Positions 25,156 through 33,809 of a stretch of DNA of 64,000 bases are shown piece by piece. The stretch is taken from assembly GCF_003323745.1 (NCBI RefSeq), contig NZ_QOIL01000008.1, forward strand, positions 186,001 to 250,000. The letters run 5' to 3'. The number at the start of each line of letters is the position of its first letter. Positions within the stretch are counted from its first letter, which is position 1. Under the pieces are notes generated by a model. It did not search any database, was not told where the DNA came from, and worked only from the letters and a program-made list of their open reading frames with translations. Both the position numbers and the translations under genes were made by a program. The stretch is from Sphaerisporangium album (GTDB lineage Bacteria; Actinomycetota; Actinomycetes; Streptosporangiales; Streptosporangiaceae).

Positions 25156-25613
25156 GCACGCCCGAGGAGCGCCTCGCCGGGCTCGGGCTGACGCTGCCGG
25201 AGGTCGTCGCGCCGCTGGCCGCGTACGTGCCCGCCGTGCGCACCGGTAACTACGTGTACACGTCCGGCCAGCTTCCGATGGTCGACGGCAAGCTGGGCGT
25301 CACCGGCAAGGTGGGCGCCGAGGTCGATCCCGAGCTGGCCAGGGAGCAGGCCCGCATCTGCGCGCTGAACGCCCTGGCGGCGGTCGCGTCGGTGGCCGGT
25401 GGGTTGTCGAACATCGTGCGGGTCGTCAAGGTGGTCGGGTTCGTGGCGAGCGCGCCAGATTTCACCGGCCAGCCCGGGGTGGTCAACGGCGCGAGCGAGC
25501 TGCTCGGCGAGGTCCTGGGCGAGGCGGGGCGCCACGCGCGCAGCGCCGTCGGCGTCGCGGTCCTGCCGCTGGACGCCCCCGTCGAGGTGGAGCTCATCGC
25601 CGAGGTCGGATGA
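25152..25613 (+). CDS. RidA/YjgF (L-PSP) family protein
   Basis: This 153-residue protein has the RidA core (YVYTSGQLPMVDGKLGVTGKVGAEV, read here as adjoining motifs, and ARSAVGVAVLPLDAPVEVELIAE). RidA proteins hydrolyse reactive enamine/imine intermediates. The arginine usually required for deaminase activity lies in the ARSAVGV segment. The GTG start overlaps the DUF4177 stop. Confidence 0.88.
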   Translation: MSTPEERLAGLGLTLPEVVAPLAAYVPAVRTGNYVYTSGQLPMVDGKLGVTGKVGAEVDPELAREQARICALNALAAVASVAGGLSNIVRVVKVVGFVASAPDFTGQPGVVNGASELLGEVLGEAGRHARSAVGVAVLPLDAPVEVELIAEVG

Positions 25614-25668
25614 TCCGTGTCACCATGGTCCGGCCGAGCCCCGGCCGGTTGGATCATGTGGAGGTGGC

Positions 25669-26502
25669 ATGAAAGGCATCCCGCTGCCCGGCGAGATCGG
25701 CGTTCACGCGCGGGCGGTCCTGGCCGGCGAGATCGCCCCCGTGCCCGCCCGGGACGCCGCGACCGTCGTGCTCCTGCGCTCCGCGCGCGCCGGCGTGGAG
25801 GTCTACATGCTCAGGCGCGCCACGAGCATGGACTTCGTCGCCGGCGCGTACGTCTTCCCGGGCGGCTCGGTCGACCCGCGCGACGACGACCAGAGCCTGG
25901 CCTGGGCGGGCCCGGCCCCCGAGACCTGGGGCCGCGTGTTCGGGGCGGACGTCGCCACTGCGCGCGGCCTGGTCTGCGCGGCCGTGCGCGAGACGTTCGA
26001 GGAGTCGGGGGTGCTGCTCGCCGGGCCGAGCGCGGACACCGTCGTCGCCGACACCACCGGGGACGACTGGGAGGCCGACCGCGAGGCCCTCATCGCGCGG
26101 CGGCTGTCGCTGGCCGAGTTCCTGAACAAGCGCGGCCTGGTGCTCCGGGCCGACCTGCTGCGTCCCTGGGCGCACTGGATCACGCCGGACGTCGAGCGCA
26201 AGCGGTTCGACACGCGGTTCTTCGTGGCCGCGATGCCGCCCGGCCAGCGCACGCGCGACGTGGGCGGCGAGGCGGACGAGGTGGCGTGGCTGCGTCCCGA
26301 TCAGGCGCTGCGCCGGGCGCAGGACGGGGAGATCTGGCTCGTGCCCCCCACGATCCGCACACTCACCGAGATTTCGGCGTTCGCGGACGTCCACTCCGTC
26401 CTCGCCTGCGACCGCGAGATCGTCACCGTCCAGCCCCGTGTCGCCGAAGTGGAGGGCGAGATGTGGCTGGTCATCCCCGACGGCCATGATGGGGTGTCAT
26501 GA
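25669..26502 (+). CDS. NUDIX hydrolase
   Basis: This 277-residue protein has a Nudix box that is recognizable but spread out: FPGGSVDPRD, an insertion, then AAVRETFEESGVLLA carrying the metal-binding REXXEE. GGAGGTGGC stands directly before the ATG. It overlaps the downstream metallo-beta-lactamase-fold gene by four bases (ATGA), so the two are co-translated. The nucleotide-diphosphate substrate is unknown. Confidence 0.87.
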   Translation: MKGIPLPGEIGVHARAVLAGEIAPVPARDAATVVLLRSARAGVEVYMLRRATSMDFVAGAYVFPGGSVDPRDDDQSLAWAGPAPETWGRVFGADVATARGLVCAAVRETFEESGVLLAGPSADTVVADTTGDDWEADREALIARRLSLAEFLNKRGLVLRADLLRPWAHWITPDVERKRFDTRFFVAAMPPGQRTRDVGGEADEVAWLRPDQALRRAQDGEIWLVPPTIRTLTEISAFADVHSVLACDREIVTVQPRVAEVEGEMWLVIPDGHDGVS

Positions 26503-27296
26503 GCGGTCTGCGAATCCCCCTCGACGGCCCGGACGGCTCCGGGACGGCGCGCGCGACCAACGTGCTCGCGCCCAACGCCTCGCCCATGACCCTGGACGGC
26601 ACGAACACCTGGGTGATCGGCGAGCCGGACGCGCCGTCCGTCCTGGTCGTGGACCCGGGGCCCGACGACGAGGGGCATCTGCGCCGCGTGGCCGGGCACC
26701 TGGAGGGCCGTCGCGTCGAGGCGATCCTTCTCACCCACGGGCATTCCGACCACAGCGGCGGCGCCAAGCGGTTCGCCGAGCTCGTGGGCGCGCCGGTGCG
26801 GGCCCTCGACCCCGCGCATGTGCTCGGCGGCGAGGGGCTGCGGGACGGCGACGTGGTGACCGGCGGCGGCCTGGAGTTGCGGATCGTCGGCACGCCCGGC
26901 CACTCGTTCGACTCGCTGTGCTTCTATCTGCCGAGCGACGAGGCGATGCTGACCGGGGACACGATCCTCGGCCGAGGGACGACGGTGATCGCCCCCGACG
27001 GCGACCTGGCCGACTACCTGCGCAGCCTGGACCGCCTGCGGGCCGGCGCCGAGATCATGTCCGCCCGGGCCCTGCTGCCCGGGCACGGGCCGGTGCTGCC
27101 CGAGCCGATCGAGGCCCTGGACGCGTACATCGCGCACCGGCGCGGGCGTCTGGAGCAGATCAGGCGGGCGCGGCGGGAGGGCGCGCGGACGCCGGCCGAG
27201 ATCGTCGACGTCGTGTACGCCGGGCTGGAGGACGGGCTGCGTCCGGCGGCCGAGATGTCGGTGCGCGCGCAGCTGGCGTACCTCGACGGAGTGTGA
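26499..27296 (+). CDS. metallo-beta-lactamase-fold hydrolase
   Basis: This 265-residue protein has the metal-binding motif THGHSDH (His80, His82, Asp84, His85), then GTPGHSFDS and TGDTILGRGTTVI for the remaining ligands. It resembles LACTB2-like RNases and hydrolases. It is co-translated with the NUDIX gene and converges on crp, an order also seen in mycobacteria. Confidence 0.88.
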   Translation: MSGLRIPLDGPDGSGTARATNVLAPNASPMTLDGTNTWVIGEPDAPSVLVVDPGPDDEGHLRRVAGHLEGRRVEAILLTHGHSDHSGGAKRFAELVGAPVRALDPAHVLGGEGLRDGDVVTGGGLELRIVGTPGHSFDSLCFYLPSDEAMLTGDTILGRGTTVIAPDGDLADYLRSLDRLRAGAEIMSARALLPGHGPVLPEPIEALDAYIAHRRGRLEQIRRARREGARTPAEIVDVVYAGLEDGLRPAAEMSVRAQLAYLDGV

Positions 27297-27313
27297 TCGT
27301 CACAGTCTGTGAT
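27293..27313. promoter_or_regulatory. array of CRP-like half-sites
   Basis: TGTGA, TCACA and TGTGA follow one another with three-base spacers, starting in the stop region of the MBL gene and about 80 bp from the end of crp. The half-sites match CRP consensus arms, but the spacing is shorter than the usual six bases and there is no promoter to control here. Confidence 0.3.
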
Positions 27314-27394
27314 CGACGCAGGTCGCGATCGACCTGGCCTTGATGGACGCGGCCCTGGATGGACGCGGGCCTAGATCGCCCGCGGGGCGTTTCG

Positions 27395-28075
27395 CTACCG
27401 GGAGCGGGCGTAGAGGCGGTCGGCGTCCATGATGACCACGGCCTTGGCCTCGATGCGCAGCCAGCCACGCTGGGCGAAGTCGGCGAGCGCCTTGTTGACG
27501 GTCTCACGTGAGGCGCCGACGTACTGCGCCAGCTCCTCCTGGGTGAGGTCGTGATGGACCCGCAGCCCCTCCTCGGTGCGCTGGCCGAAGCGCTCGGCCA
27601 GGTCGAGCAGCGCCTTGCCCACACGGCCCGGCACGTCGGTGAAGACCAGGTCGGCCATGACGTCGTTGGTGCGCCGCAGCCGCTGCGCGAGCGCCCGCAG
27701 CAGGTGGAGGGCGACCTCAGGGCGTCCGGTGAGCCAGGGGCGCAGGTCGTCGTGTCCTAATCCGGCCAGCCGGACGTCGGTCAGGGCGATGGCACTGGCC
27801 GTGCGGGGGCGAGGGTCGAACAGGGAGAGCTCGCCGAACATCTCGCCCGGCCCGAGCACGCTCAGCAGGTTCTCGCGCCCGTCAGGGGCGGTGCGGATGA
27901 GCTTGATCTTGCCGTCCAGGACCACGTACAGCCTGTCGCCGGTCTCCCCCTCACTGAACAGCGTCTGGCCCTTGTGGAGCTCGACCTCCGAGATGCCCGT
28001 ACGCAGCGCGGCCGCCCCCTCGCGGTCGAGCGCGGAGAACAAAGGGGCCTTATGCAGCACGTCGTCGGTATTCAC
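27395..28075 (-). CDS. crp: Crp/Fnr-family transcriptional regulator
   Basis: This is a 226-residue protein. The cyclic-nucleotide-binding beta-roll (residues about 10-125) includes GEMFGELSLFDPRPRTASA, the cAMP phosphate-binding cassette. The C-terminal HTH is LTQEELAQYVGASRETVNKAL. The GTG start has GGAGGG five bases upstream. Its placement next to nth matches actinobacterial crp (Rv3676). It is probably a cAMP-responsive global regulator. Confidence 0.92.
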   Translation of the reverse strand: MNTDDVLHKAPLFSALDREGAAALRTGISEVELHKGQTLFSEGETGDRLYVVLDGKIKLIRTAPDGRENLLSVLGPGEMFGELSLFDPRPRTASAIALTDVRLAGLGHDDLRPWLTGRPEVALHLLRALAQRLRRTNDVMADLVFTDVPGRVGKALLDLAERFGQRTEEGLRVHHDLTQEELAQYVGASRETVNKALADFAQRGWLRIEAKAVVIMDADRLYARSR

Positions 28076-28204
28076 GGTGCCCTCCTCGTTCCGGTGTCGC
28101 GCCCACACGACTGCGCGCCACGCTTGGGGATCGCAGCGCTGCTAGACATTGTGACGTACCGCATCAGGGAACTCTCAGGGAGCCCGTCCGCGTAGGCTGT
28201 CGGG

Positions 28205-28924
28205 GTGCCCCGCAACGTGACCTCCGCTGGGGAGTCCCGGCTCGCCTTGGTGCGCCGAGCTCGGCGAATGCTCCGAATCCTGGCGGAAACGTACCCAGAC
28301 GCCCACTGCGAGCTCGACTTCGGCAACCCGCTAGAGCTGCTGGTCGCGACGATCCTCTCCGCGCAGTGTACGGACAAAAGGGTCAATCTGGTTACTCCAG
28401 TACTTTTTGCCAAATATCGATCAGCCGCTGACTATGCAGGAGCCGACCGCGCGGAGCTGGAAGAGATCATCCGCTCCACCGGGTTCTTCCGGGCCAAGGC
28501 CAACAGCATCATCGGCATGGCGCAGGTCGTCTGCGAGCGCTACGGCGGCGAGGTGCCCGGCAAGCTCAAGGACCTGGTCACGCTGCCCGGCGTCGGCAGG
28601 AAGACCGCCAACGTCGTCCTCGGCAATGCCTTCGACGTGCCCGGCATCACCGTGGACACCCATTTCCAGCGGCTCACCCGCCGATTCGGCTGGACCACCG
28701 AGACCGACCCGGTCAAGATCGAGCACGCCGTGGGGGAGCTGATCCCCAAGAGCCAGTGGACCATGATGTCCCACTACCTGATCTGGCACGGCCGCCGCAT
28801 CTGCCACGCCCGCAGGCCCGCCTGCGGCGCGTGCCCCCTCGCGAGCCTCTGCCCGTCGTACGGGGAAGGCCCCACGGATCCGGCGCAGGCCGCCAAACTG
28901 GTCCGTCCCGGGCCGTTCTCCTAG
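28205..28924 (+). CDS. nth: endonuclease III (DNA glycosylase/AP lyase)
   Basis: This 239-residue base-excision repair enzyme has the helix-hairpin-helix [12 protein letters not shown] carrying catalytic Lys133, and catalytic Asp151 in VDTH. A 4Fe-4S cluster motif is formed by Cys200, Cys207, Cys210 and Cys216 with the canonical 6-2-5 spacing. All key residues are intact. TAGGCT lies six bases before the GTG start, so the mRNA is probably leaderless. It diverges from crp. Confidence 0.96.
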   Translation: MPRNVTSAGESRLALVRRARRMLRILAETYPDAHCELDFGNPLELLVATILSAQCTDKRVNLVTPVLFAKYRSAADYAGADRAELEEIIRSTGFFRAKANSIIGMAQVVCERYGGEVPGKLKDLVTLPGVGRKTANVVLGNAFDVPGITVDTHFQRLTRRFGWTTETDPVKIEHAVGELIPKSQWTMMSHYLIWHGRRICHARRPACGACPLASLCPSYGEGPTDPAQAAKLVRPGPFS

Positions 28925-29006
28925 AACGGGCTCCGGTACGCGGTCGCTTCTCCCGCGGGGAAGCAGCCGGATGGCGCCGATGTTGCTCCCCGCAGGAGGT
29001 AAAGGC

Positions 29007-29654
29007 ATGAGTTCTCCCGTCCCCGGCTGGCTGACCGACCTCGCGGCGACCGCCGTCGACCGCCCCGTCCCCGCCCCCTTACGGCCCCCCGCCAGCGGTG
29101 GACGCGCCGCGGCCGTCCTGCTCCTGTTCGGCGAGTCCGCCGACGGGCCGGACGTCCTGCTGATCCAGCGCAGCGCCCGGGGCCGCAACCACGCCGGGCA
29201 GCCCGCCTTCCCCGGCGGCGGCGTCGACCCCGGCGACGGCGGGCCGGTGGGGGCGGCGCTGCGCGAGGCCGAGGAGGAGACCGGCCTCGACCCGAGCGGC
29301 GTCCACGTCGTCGGCGTGCTGCCCGAGCTGTACGTCGTGCGCAGTGACAACCGGGTGACGCCCGTGCTGGGCTGGTGGCACACGCCCTGCGCCGTGCACG
29401 CGGCCTCGCCCGACGAGGTCGACGCCGTGGCCCGGGTGCCGATCCGCGAGCTGGCCGACCCCGGCAACCGGCTGCGCCTGCGCCTCCCCGGCGGCTGGGC
29501 AGGCCCGGCGTTCCGGGTACGCGGCATGCTCGTCTGGGGCTTCACGGCGGGCATCCTGGACGACGTGCTGGCGCTCACGGGCTTCGAGCGGCCCTGGGAC
29601 GCCCGCAGGGTGGAGGAACTGCCGCCCGAGACGCTCCGGCTCGCCGCCCGCTAG
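29007..29654 (+). CDS. CoA pyrophosphatase-type NUDIX hydrolase
   Basis: This 215-residue protein combines the CoA-specific NUDIX signature (QRSARGRNHAGQPAFPGG) with the Nudix box REAEEETGLD. That pairing marks enzymes that hydrolyse coenzyme A to phosphopantetheine and 3',5'-ADP. The start is fixed by AGGAGG eight bases upstream. It follows nth, as in mycobacteria. Confidence 0.88.
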   Translation: MSSPVPGWLTDLAATAVDRPVPAPLRPPASGGRAAAVLLLFGESADGPDVLLIQRSARGRNHAGQPAFPGGGVDPGDGGPVGAALREAEEETGLDPSGVHVVGVLPELYVVRSDNRVTPVLGWWHTPCAVHAASPDEVDAVARVPIRELADPGNRLRLRLPGGWAGPAFRVRGMLVWGFTAGILDDVLALTGFERPWDARRVEELPPETLRLAAR

Positions 29655-29704
29655 AGGCAGGCTCCGGCTCGCCGCCGCTGGAGGCCGCGGTGTTCTAGGG
29701 GGTT

Positions 29705-30349
29705 CTAGGGGAGGATCAGGCCGAGCGCCGCCCAGTCGGCGACGTCGTCGTCCGGATCCCTGGCCAGGCGCCGCAGCGCCGCGAGCCCCGCAGGGTCCGG
29801 CGGCCGGCCGAGGACGTGCGACAGCGCGTACGCGGCGCCGTACCGCACGGTCGGGTCCGGATGCGTCGCCAGGTCGATCACCGACGGCAGCGCCCTCTGG
29901 TCGCGCAGGTGACCGAACGCGATCAGGACCGCGTGCAGCACCCGCACATCGTCCTCACACGCCGCGAGATAGCGCAGCACGGACAGGGTCTTGTCGATGA
30001 AGGGCCGCTGCGGCGCGCCGAGCTCGCCCAGGATGTCCACCCCGAGCACCCTCTCGGCCCGTGAGTCGCTGGCACAGAGCCGCCTGGCCTCGGTGAATGC
30101 GTCCAGGTCGCCCCGGGCGTGCAGGACGGCCACGGCCTTCCAGCGGACGGGGCCGTCCGGATCCTCGTCGGCGAGCGCGATGGCGATCAGCTCGCCGACG
30201 GTCCGCGACGTCAGCGTGTGGAGGGTGTCGGCGTTCACCACCGGGCGGTGCCGCGCGCCGGCCGCGCTCCCGTGGGACGGGGAGGCGCGGGTGCCCGTGC
30301 CGGGGTGCTCGTCCGTGCGGCCCTCGCTCGATCCCCCGATCGATACCAT
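29705..30349 (-). CDS. HEAT-repeat protein
   Basis: This is a protein of up to 214 residues. After a poorly conserved Ser/Gly-rich leader it consists of alpha-helical HEAT-like repeats (DPTVRYGAAYALSHVLG, then DPDDDVADWAALGLIL). The true start may be the internal GTG at 30238, which would remove the leader. It converges on the CoA-NUDIX gene and diverges from marP. It is probably a protein-interaction scaffold. Partner unknown. Confidence 0.7.
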   Translation of the reverse strand: MVSIGGSSEGRTDEHPGTGTRASPSHGSAAGARHRPVVNADTLHTLTSRTVGELIAIALADEDPDGPVRWKAVAVLHARGDLDAFTEARRLCASDSRAERVLGVDILGELGAPQRPFIDKTLSVLRYLAACEDDVRVLHAVLIAFGHLRDQRALPSVIDLATHPDPTVRYGAAYALSHVLGRPPDPAGLAALRRLARDPDDDVADWAALGLILP

Positions 30350-30411
30350 GCCGCCAACGATATCGAGCCAAGGCGTGCACGGCGTGTGGCCGCGCTGGAT
30401 ACCGTTGAAGC

Positions 30412-31602
30412 GTGAGCGGCGATCTCCTCGACTTCATCCTGATTGTTCTCGTGATTGCCTTTGCCGTGTCCGGCTACCGGCAGGGGTTCATCATCGGGGC
30501 GTTCAGCTTCATGGGCTTCGTCGGCGGAGGCTTCCTCGGGGTCCTCATCGCCCCGCCGATCGCCCACGCGGTCGTCGGCGCTCCCACCGACCAGGCGCTG
30601 CTCGCGATCGTCATCGTGTTCCTCGCCGCCGTCATCGGCCAGTTCGCCTTCTCGACGATCGGCGCCGTCGTCCGCAGCCACATCACCTGGGAGCCCGCGC
30701 GCACGGTGGACGCGCTCGGCGGCACGTTCACCAGCGCGTTATCGGTTCTCGTCATCGCCTGGCTGATCGGCTCGCTGCTCTCGGTGGCCCCGTTCCCATG
30801 GCTGCGCCAGCAGACCAACGGCTCGCTGCTGCTGCAGACCGTGGACTCGGCCATGCCCCAGACGGCCAAGGACTGGCGGCTCTCCTTCAAGAAGTTCGTC
30901 GACACCTCGGAGTTCCCGCAGGTCTTCAACGCCATCGGCAACGGCGGCATCATCGACGTCCCGCCGCCGGACGCCAGCGTGGTCAAGGGCGCCGGGCTGG
31001 TACGCGCCCGGCGGGGCATCGTCAAGGTCCAGGGCACCGCGCCGTCCTGCCGCAAGCGCATCGAGGGCACCGGCTTCGTCTACGCGCCGCACCACATCAT
31101 GACGAACGCCCACGTCGTGGCCGGGGTCACCCAGGATCTGCGGGTCACCGACTCCAACCGCGCCGGGCACGACGCCCGGGTCGTCCTCTACAACCCCGAT
31201 CGGGACATCGCCATCCTGTACGTCCCCGACCTGGACGTGACCCCGCTGAAGTTCGACTACACGCCAGAGGACCAGGGCAGCGCGATCATCGCCGGGTTCC
31301 CGAAGGGCAAGGGCTTCACCACCGAGCCGGCGCGGCTGCGCGGCAAGCAGACCGCCACGGCGGCGGACATCTACTCGCGCAAGACCGTCACCCGCCAGGT
31401 CTACGCCATCCGCGGGCTGGTGCAGCAGGGCAACTCCGGCGGGCCGCTGCTCACTCCCACGGGGCAGGTGTACGGCGTGATCTTCGCGGCGGCCACCGAC
31501 CAGCCCGACACCGGGTACGCGCTCACGGCCGACGAGGTGCGCCCCGACGCCGACCAGGGCAGCGCCGCCGTCGCCCGGGTGGACACCCAGGACTGCGACT
31601 AG
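30412..31602 (+). CDS. MarP-family membrane serine protease
   Basis: This 396-residue protein begins with four CvpA-like membrane helices in residues 1-125, followed by a chymotrypsin-fold periplasmic protease. The catalytic triad is His234 (TNAHVV), Asp265 (DRDIAIL) and Ser342 (QQGNSGGPL). Two cysteines at the domain ends could form the redox-sensitive disulfide known in MarP. MarP supports acid and envelope stress resistance in mycobacteria. TACCGT six bases before the GTG suggests a leaderless mRNA. Its stop overlaps that of the convergent DUF309 gene. Confidence 0.92.
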   Translation: MSGDLLDFILIVLVIAFAVSGYRQGFIIGAFSFMGFVGGGFLGVLIAPPIAHAVVGAPTDQALLAIVIVFLAAVIGQFAFSTIGAVVRSHITWEPARTVDALGGTFTSALSVLVIAWLIGSLLSVAPFPWLRQQTNGSLLLQTVDSAMPQTAKDWRLSFKKFVDTSEFPQVFNAIGNGGIIDVPPPDASVVKGAGLVRARRGIVKVQGTAPSCRKRIEGTGFVYAPHHIMTNAHVVAGVTQDLRVTDSNRAGHDARVVLYNPDRDIAILYVPDLDVTPLKFDYTPEDQGSAIIAGFPKGKGFTTEPARLRGKQTATAADIYSRKTVTRQVYAIRGLVQQGNSGGPLLTPTGQVYGVIFAAATDQPDTGYALTADEVRPDADQGSAAVARVDTQDCD

Positions 31603-32093
31603 CCGGCCCGCGCGCCCGACCTGAGCAGGTCCGCCACCCGCGCGATCGCGGTCGCGGGGTCGGCCGGCGGGTGCACGGCCAGGTCCCCGGCCACGCGGAC
31701 GACCTCCGGGAGGTCCACGGGCGGCGGCCCGGCGACGTACTCGGCGGTCCTGGCGGCGCCCCGGGCGAGCAGTGTGGACGCTCCCCGGGGGTTGCCCCGC
31801 TGCAGGTGCGTCAGGCCCACGCAGATCTGGGCGAGACCCTGCCAAAGGGGACGCTCGGCGGCGGGGCCGGTCTTCCACCGCGCCTCCAGCACCTCGTGCG
31901 CGTGGAACGGGCGTTCCCGGTCGAGGTAGCCGGCGGCGTCGGCCAGCGCCTGGCCCGCGCTCGGCGCGTAGTCGTCAGGGACGCGCTCCACGCCGGGCGC
32001 CCCCACGGGCAGGGGACGGCCCAGCGCGTCCCTGGGCCGGGCGCTGCGGGGCCGCCCGAGAGGATCCCTGTCCCGTCCTGGTCGCCCGTTCAC
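31599..32093 (-). CDS. DUF309 domain protein
   Basis: This 164-residue protein contains the DUF309 core (ERPFHAHEVLEARWK, then ERPLWQGLAQICVGLTHLQRGN). The HxxHE-like pattern and helical make-up are typical. Its activity is not known. The GTG start has GGGAGGG upstream. It lies 29 bp after the hydrolase gene on the same strand and probably belongs to the same operon. Confidence 0.82.
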   Translation of the reverse strand: MNGRPGRDRDPLGRPRSARPRDALGRPLPVGAPGVERVPDDYAPSAGQALADAAGYLDRERPFHAHEVLEARWKTGPAAERPLWQGLAQICVGLTHLQRGNPRGASTLLARGAARTAEYVAGPPPVDLPEVVRVAGDLAVHPPADPATAIARVADLLRSGARAG

Positions 32094-32122
32094 AAGCCCT
32101 CCCAGGTCATCCTGTGGCCTCC

Positions 32123-33058
32123 TCACCGGTCCGGCTCGGGGTCGCGGAGCCAGTTCAGAAGCTCCTCGTCGAACTGCTCGGGCCGCTCCTCGTGCGGGAA
32201 GTGCCCGGCCCCCTCGATCAGCCGCCAGCGGTAGGGCGCGGCGACGTACCTGCTGGACCCCTGCGCCGTACGGGGCAGCGTGCACGAGTCGAGCGAGCCG
32301 TGCACCTGCAACGTCGGCATCTCCAGCTCGGCGCGCATCAGCCTGCGGTAGCGCCTGCCGTCCGGGCGGATCTGCGAGCGCACGAACCAGCGGTGGTACT
32401 CCAGCGCGCAGTGGGCGACGGTCGGAATGCGGAAGACGTCCCGGTAGGTGCGTGAGACGTCCTCCTGCGGCCACTCCGGGCCCGACCACGCGTCCAGCAG
32501 CCGCCCCACGCGGGCGGCGCCGTTCTTGGTCAGCCGCCGCTCGGGAAGCAGGGGGAGCTGGAACCCGAACAGGTGACCACTGGCCTTGAGCTGCCCGAAC
32601 GGCTCGGTCAGCATGGCCTGGCGCAGCCGCAGCGGGTGCGGGGCCGACACAGTGACCAGGCGGCGCACCACCTTGGGCTCCATCGCCGCCACCGTCCAGG
32701 CCACCAGGCCGCCCCAGTCGTGGCCGATCACGACCGCGCACGTCTCGCCCAGCGCGCGGACCAGGCCCGCGATGTTGCCCGCGATCGTCGGAAGGTCGTA
32801 CCCGCGGGGCGGCTTGTCGCTGGCGCCGTACCCCCGCAGGTCCACCGCGACCGCGCGGTACCCCGCCTCGGGGAGCGACCGGAGCTGGCGCCGCCACGTC
32901 CACCAGAACTGGGGGAAACCGTGCAGCAGCAGCACCAGCGGCCCCTCGCCCGCCTCGGCGATGTGGAACATGCCGTTGCCCGCGTGCACGGAGCGGTGCG
33001 TCCAGGGCCCGGGGATGCGGGCCAGCGACTCGTCGGGACGGGCGGCCATCGGACTCAC
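32123..33058 (-). CDS. alpha/beta hydrolase, epoxide-hydrolase type (EphE-like)
   Basis: This 311-residue alpha/beta hydrolase has the oxyanion motif HGFPQFWW. Its nucleophile elbow GHDWGG carries Asp instead of Ser, as in epoxide hydrolases and haloalkane dehalogenases. A C-terminal GHFPHEERPEQF supplies the catalytic His. Position near marP and acs matches mycobacterial ephE. The GTG start overlaps the upstream holin-family gene by four bases. Confidence 0.88.
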   Translation of the reverse strand: MSPMAARPDESLARIPGPWTHRSVHAGNGMFHIAEAGEGPLVLLLHGFPQFWWTWRRQLRSLPEAGYRAVAVDLRGYGASDKPPRGYDLPTIAGNIAGLVRALGETCAVVIGHDWGGLVAWTVAAMEPKVVRRLVTVSAPHPLRLRQAMLTEPFGQLKASGHLFGFQLPLLPERRLTKNGAARVGRLLDAWSGPEWPQEDVSRTYRDVFRIPTVAHCALEYHRWFVRSQIRPDGRRYRRLMRAELEMPTLQVHGSLDSCTLPRTAQGSSRYVAAPYRWRLIEGAGHFPHEERPEQFDEELLNWLRDPEPDR

Positions 33059-33561
33059 GGCCGCGGGCTCGGGCGCCCGGGACCGCCCTCGCCGGTCACC
33101 GGGAGGTGGTGGTGGCCCACCGCCCCGGCGCTGGACGGCCGCGGCGCGCGCCCGTTGACCGCGGCGGCCTCGCCGGCTTCCAGGTCGACGACGTCCTTCA
33201 GGTTCTTCAGGCTGCGCGCGGTGCGCTTCATGCCGGTGAGACCCTTCAGACGGCGATATCCGACGAAACCCAGCAGAAGCGCCACGACCAGGTAGAAGGC
33301 CGTCACGATCGTGAACGCCAGCCACTGCATCATGCCGAGCTGCACAAGCCCGTAGGCGATCGCGAACGACGCGAGGATCAGGCACAGGTGCAGCATGAAC
33401 GCCGCCACGCCGAACAGCCCCGCGGCCGTGCCGACGCGCTTCGCGTCGAACTTCAGCTCCGACTTCGCCAGCTCGATCTCGGCGCGGACCAGGGTGGATA
33501 TGTGGTTGCTCGCCTGGGCGACGAGGGCGCCGAGAGATTCCTCCTCGGGTGGTGCGGCCAT
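33055..33561 (-). CDS. phage-holin-family (DUF1469/Actinobacterial) membrane protein
   Basis: This 168-residue protein has an N-terminal amphipathic segment (ISTLVRAEIELAKSELKFDAK). Two hydrophobic helices follow (about residues 45-72 and 78-102), then a basic cytoplasmic tail. This is the layout of the holin-superfamily DUF1469 proteins of actinobacteria. It is translationally coupled to the EphE-like hydrolase. There are no phage genes nearby, so a lysis role is unlikely. Confidence 0.82.
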   Translation of the reverse strand: MAAPPEEESLGALVAQASNHISTLVRAEIELAKSELKFDAKRVGTAAGLFGVAAFMLHLCLILASFAIAYGLVQLGMMQWLAFTIVTAFYLVVALLLGFVGYRRLKGLTGMKRTARSLKNLKDVVDLEAGEAAAVNGRAPRPSSAGAVGHHHLPVTGEGGPGRPSPRP

Positions 33562-33681
33562 GTTCGCTCTCCTATCGGATCTTCGGACACATTCATCCTG
33601 CGTGATGTCGCCTATCGTCGCGCTTCCCGGCCCGGCGGACGACTATCACGCCCCGCGCCACGTGTGTCCCGTGCGAAAAGC

Positions 33682-33717
33682 GTAGGGCGCGGACCCGCAG
33701 CCGGATCCGCGCCCTAC
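33682..33717 (-). terminator. terminator after acs
   Basis: Perfect 12-bp arms GTAGGGCGCGGA and TCCGCGCCCTAC enclose a 12-nt loop. It lies about 90 bp past the acs stop and before the next minus-strand gene. Confidence 0.65.
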
Positions 33718-33718
33718 C

Positions 33719-33800
33719 GTGCCTATGGCCGCGCCTTCGGCTCGGCGGTTCGGGGCGCTGTGCCTATGGCCGCGCCTCCGGTACGGCGGTTCGGGGCGCC
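33719..33800. repeat. two-copy 41-bp tandem repeat
   Basis: Two units starting at 33719 and 33760, each beginning gtgcctatggccgcgcct and ending cggcggttcggggcgc, differ at only a few positions. They lie between the acs stop and its terminator hairpin. Confidence 0.8.
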
Positions 33801-33809
33801 CCGAACAGG

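Noticed and set aside
33055-33561. Prophage lysis gene because of the holin-family match
   Set aside because: No phage genes surround it. It lies in a conserved housekeeping block and is coupled to an epoxide-hydrolase-like gene.
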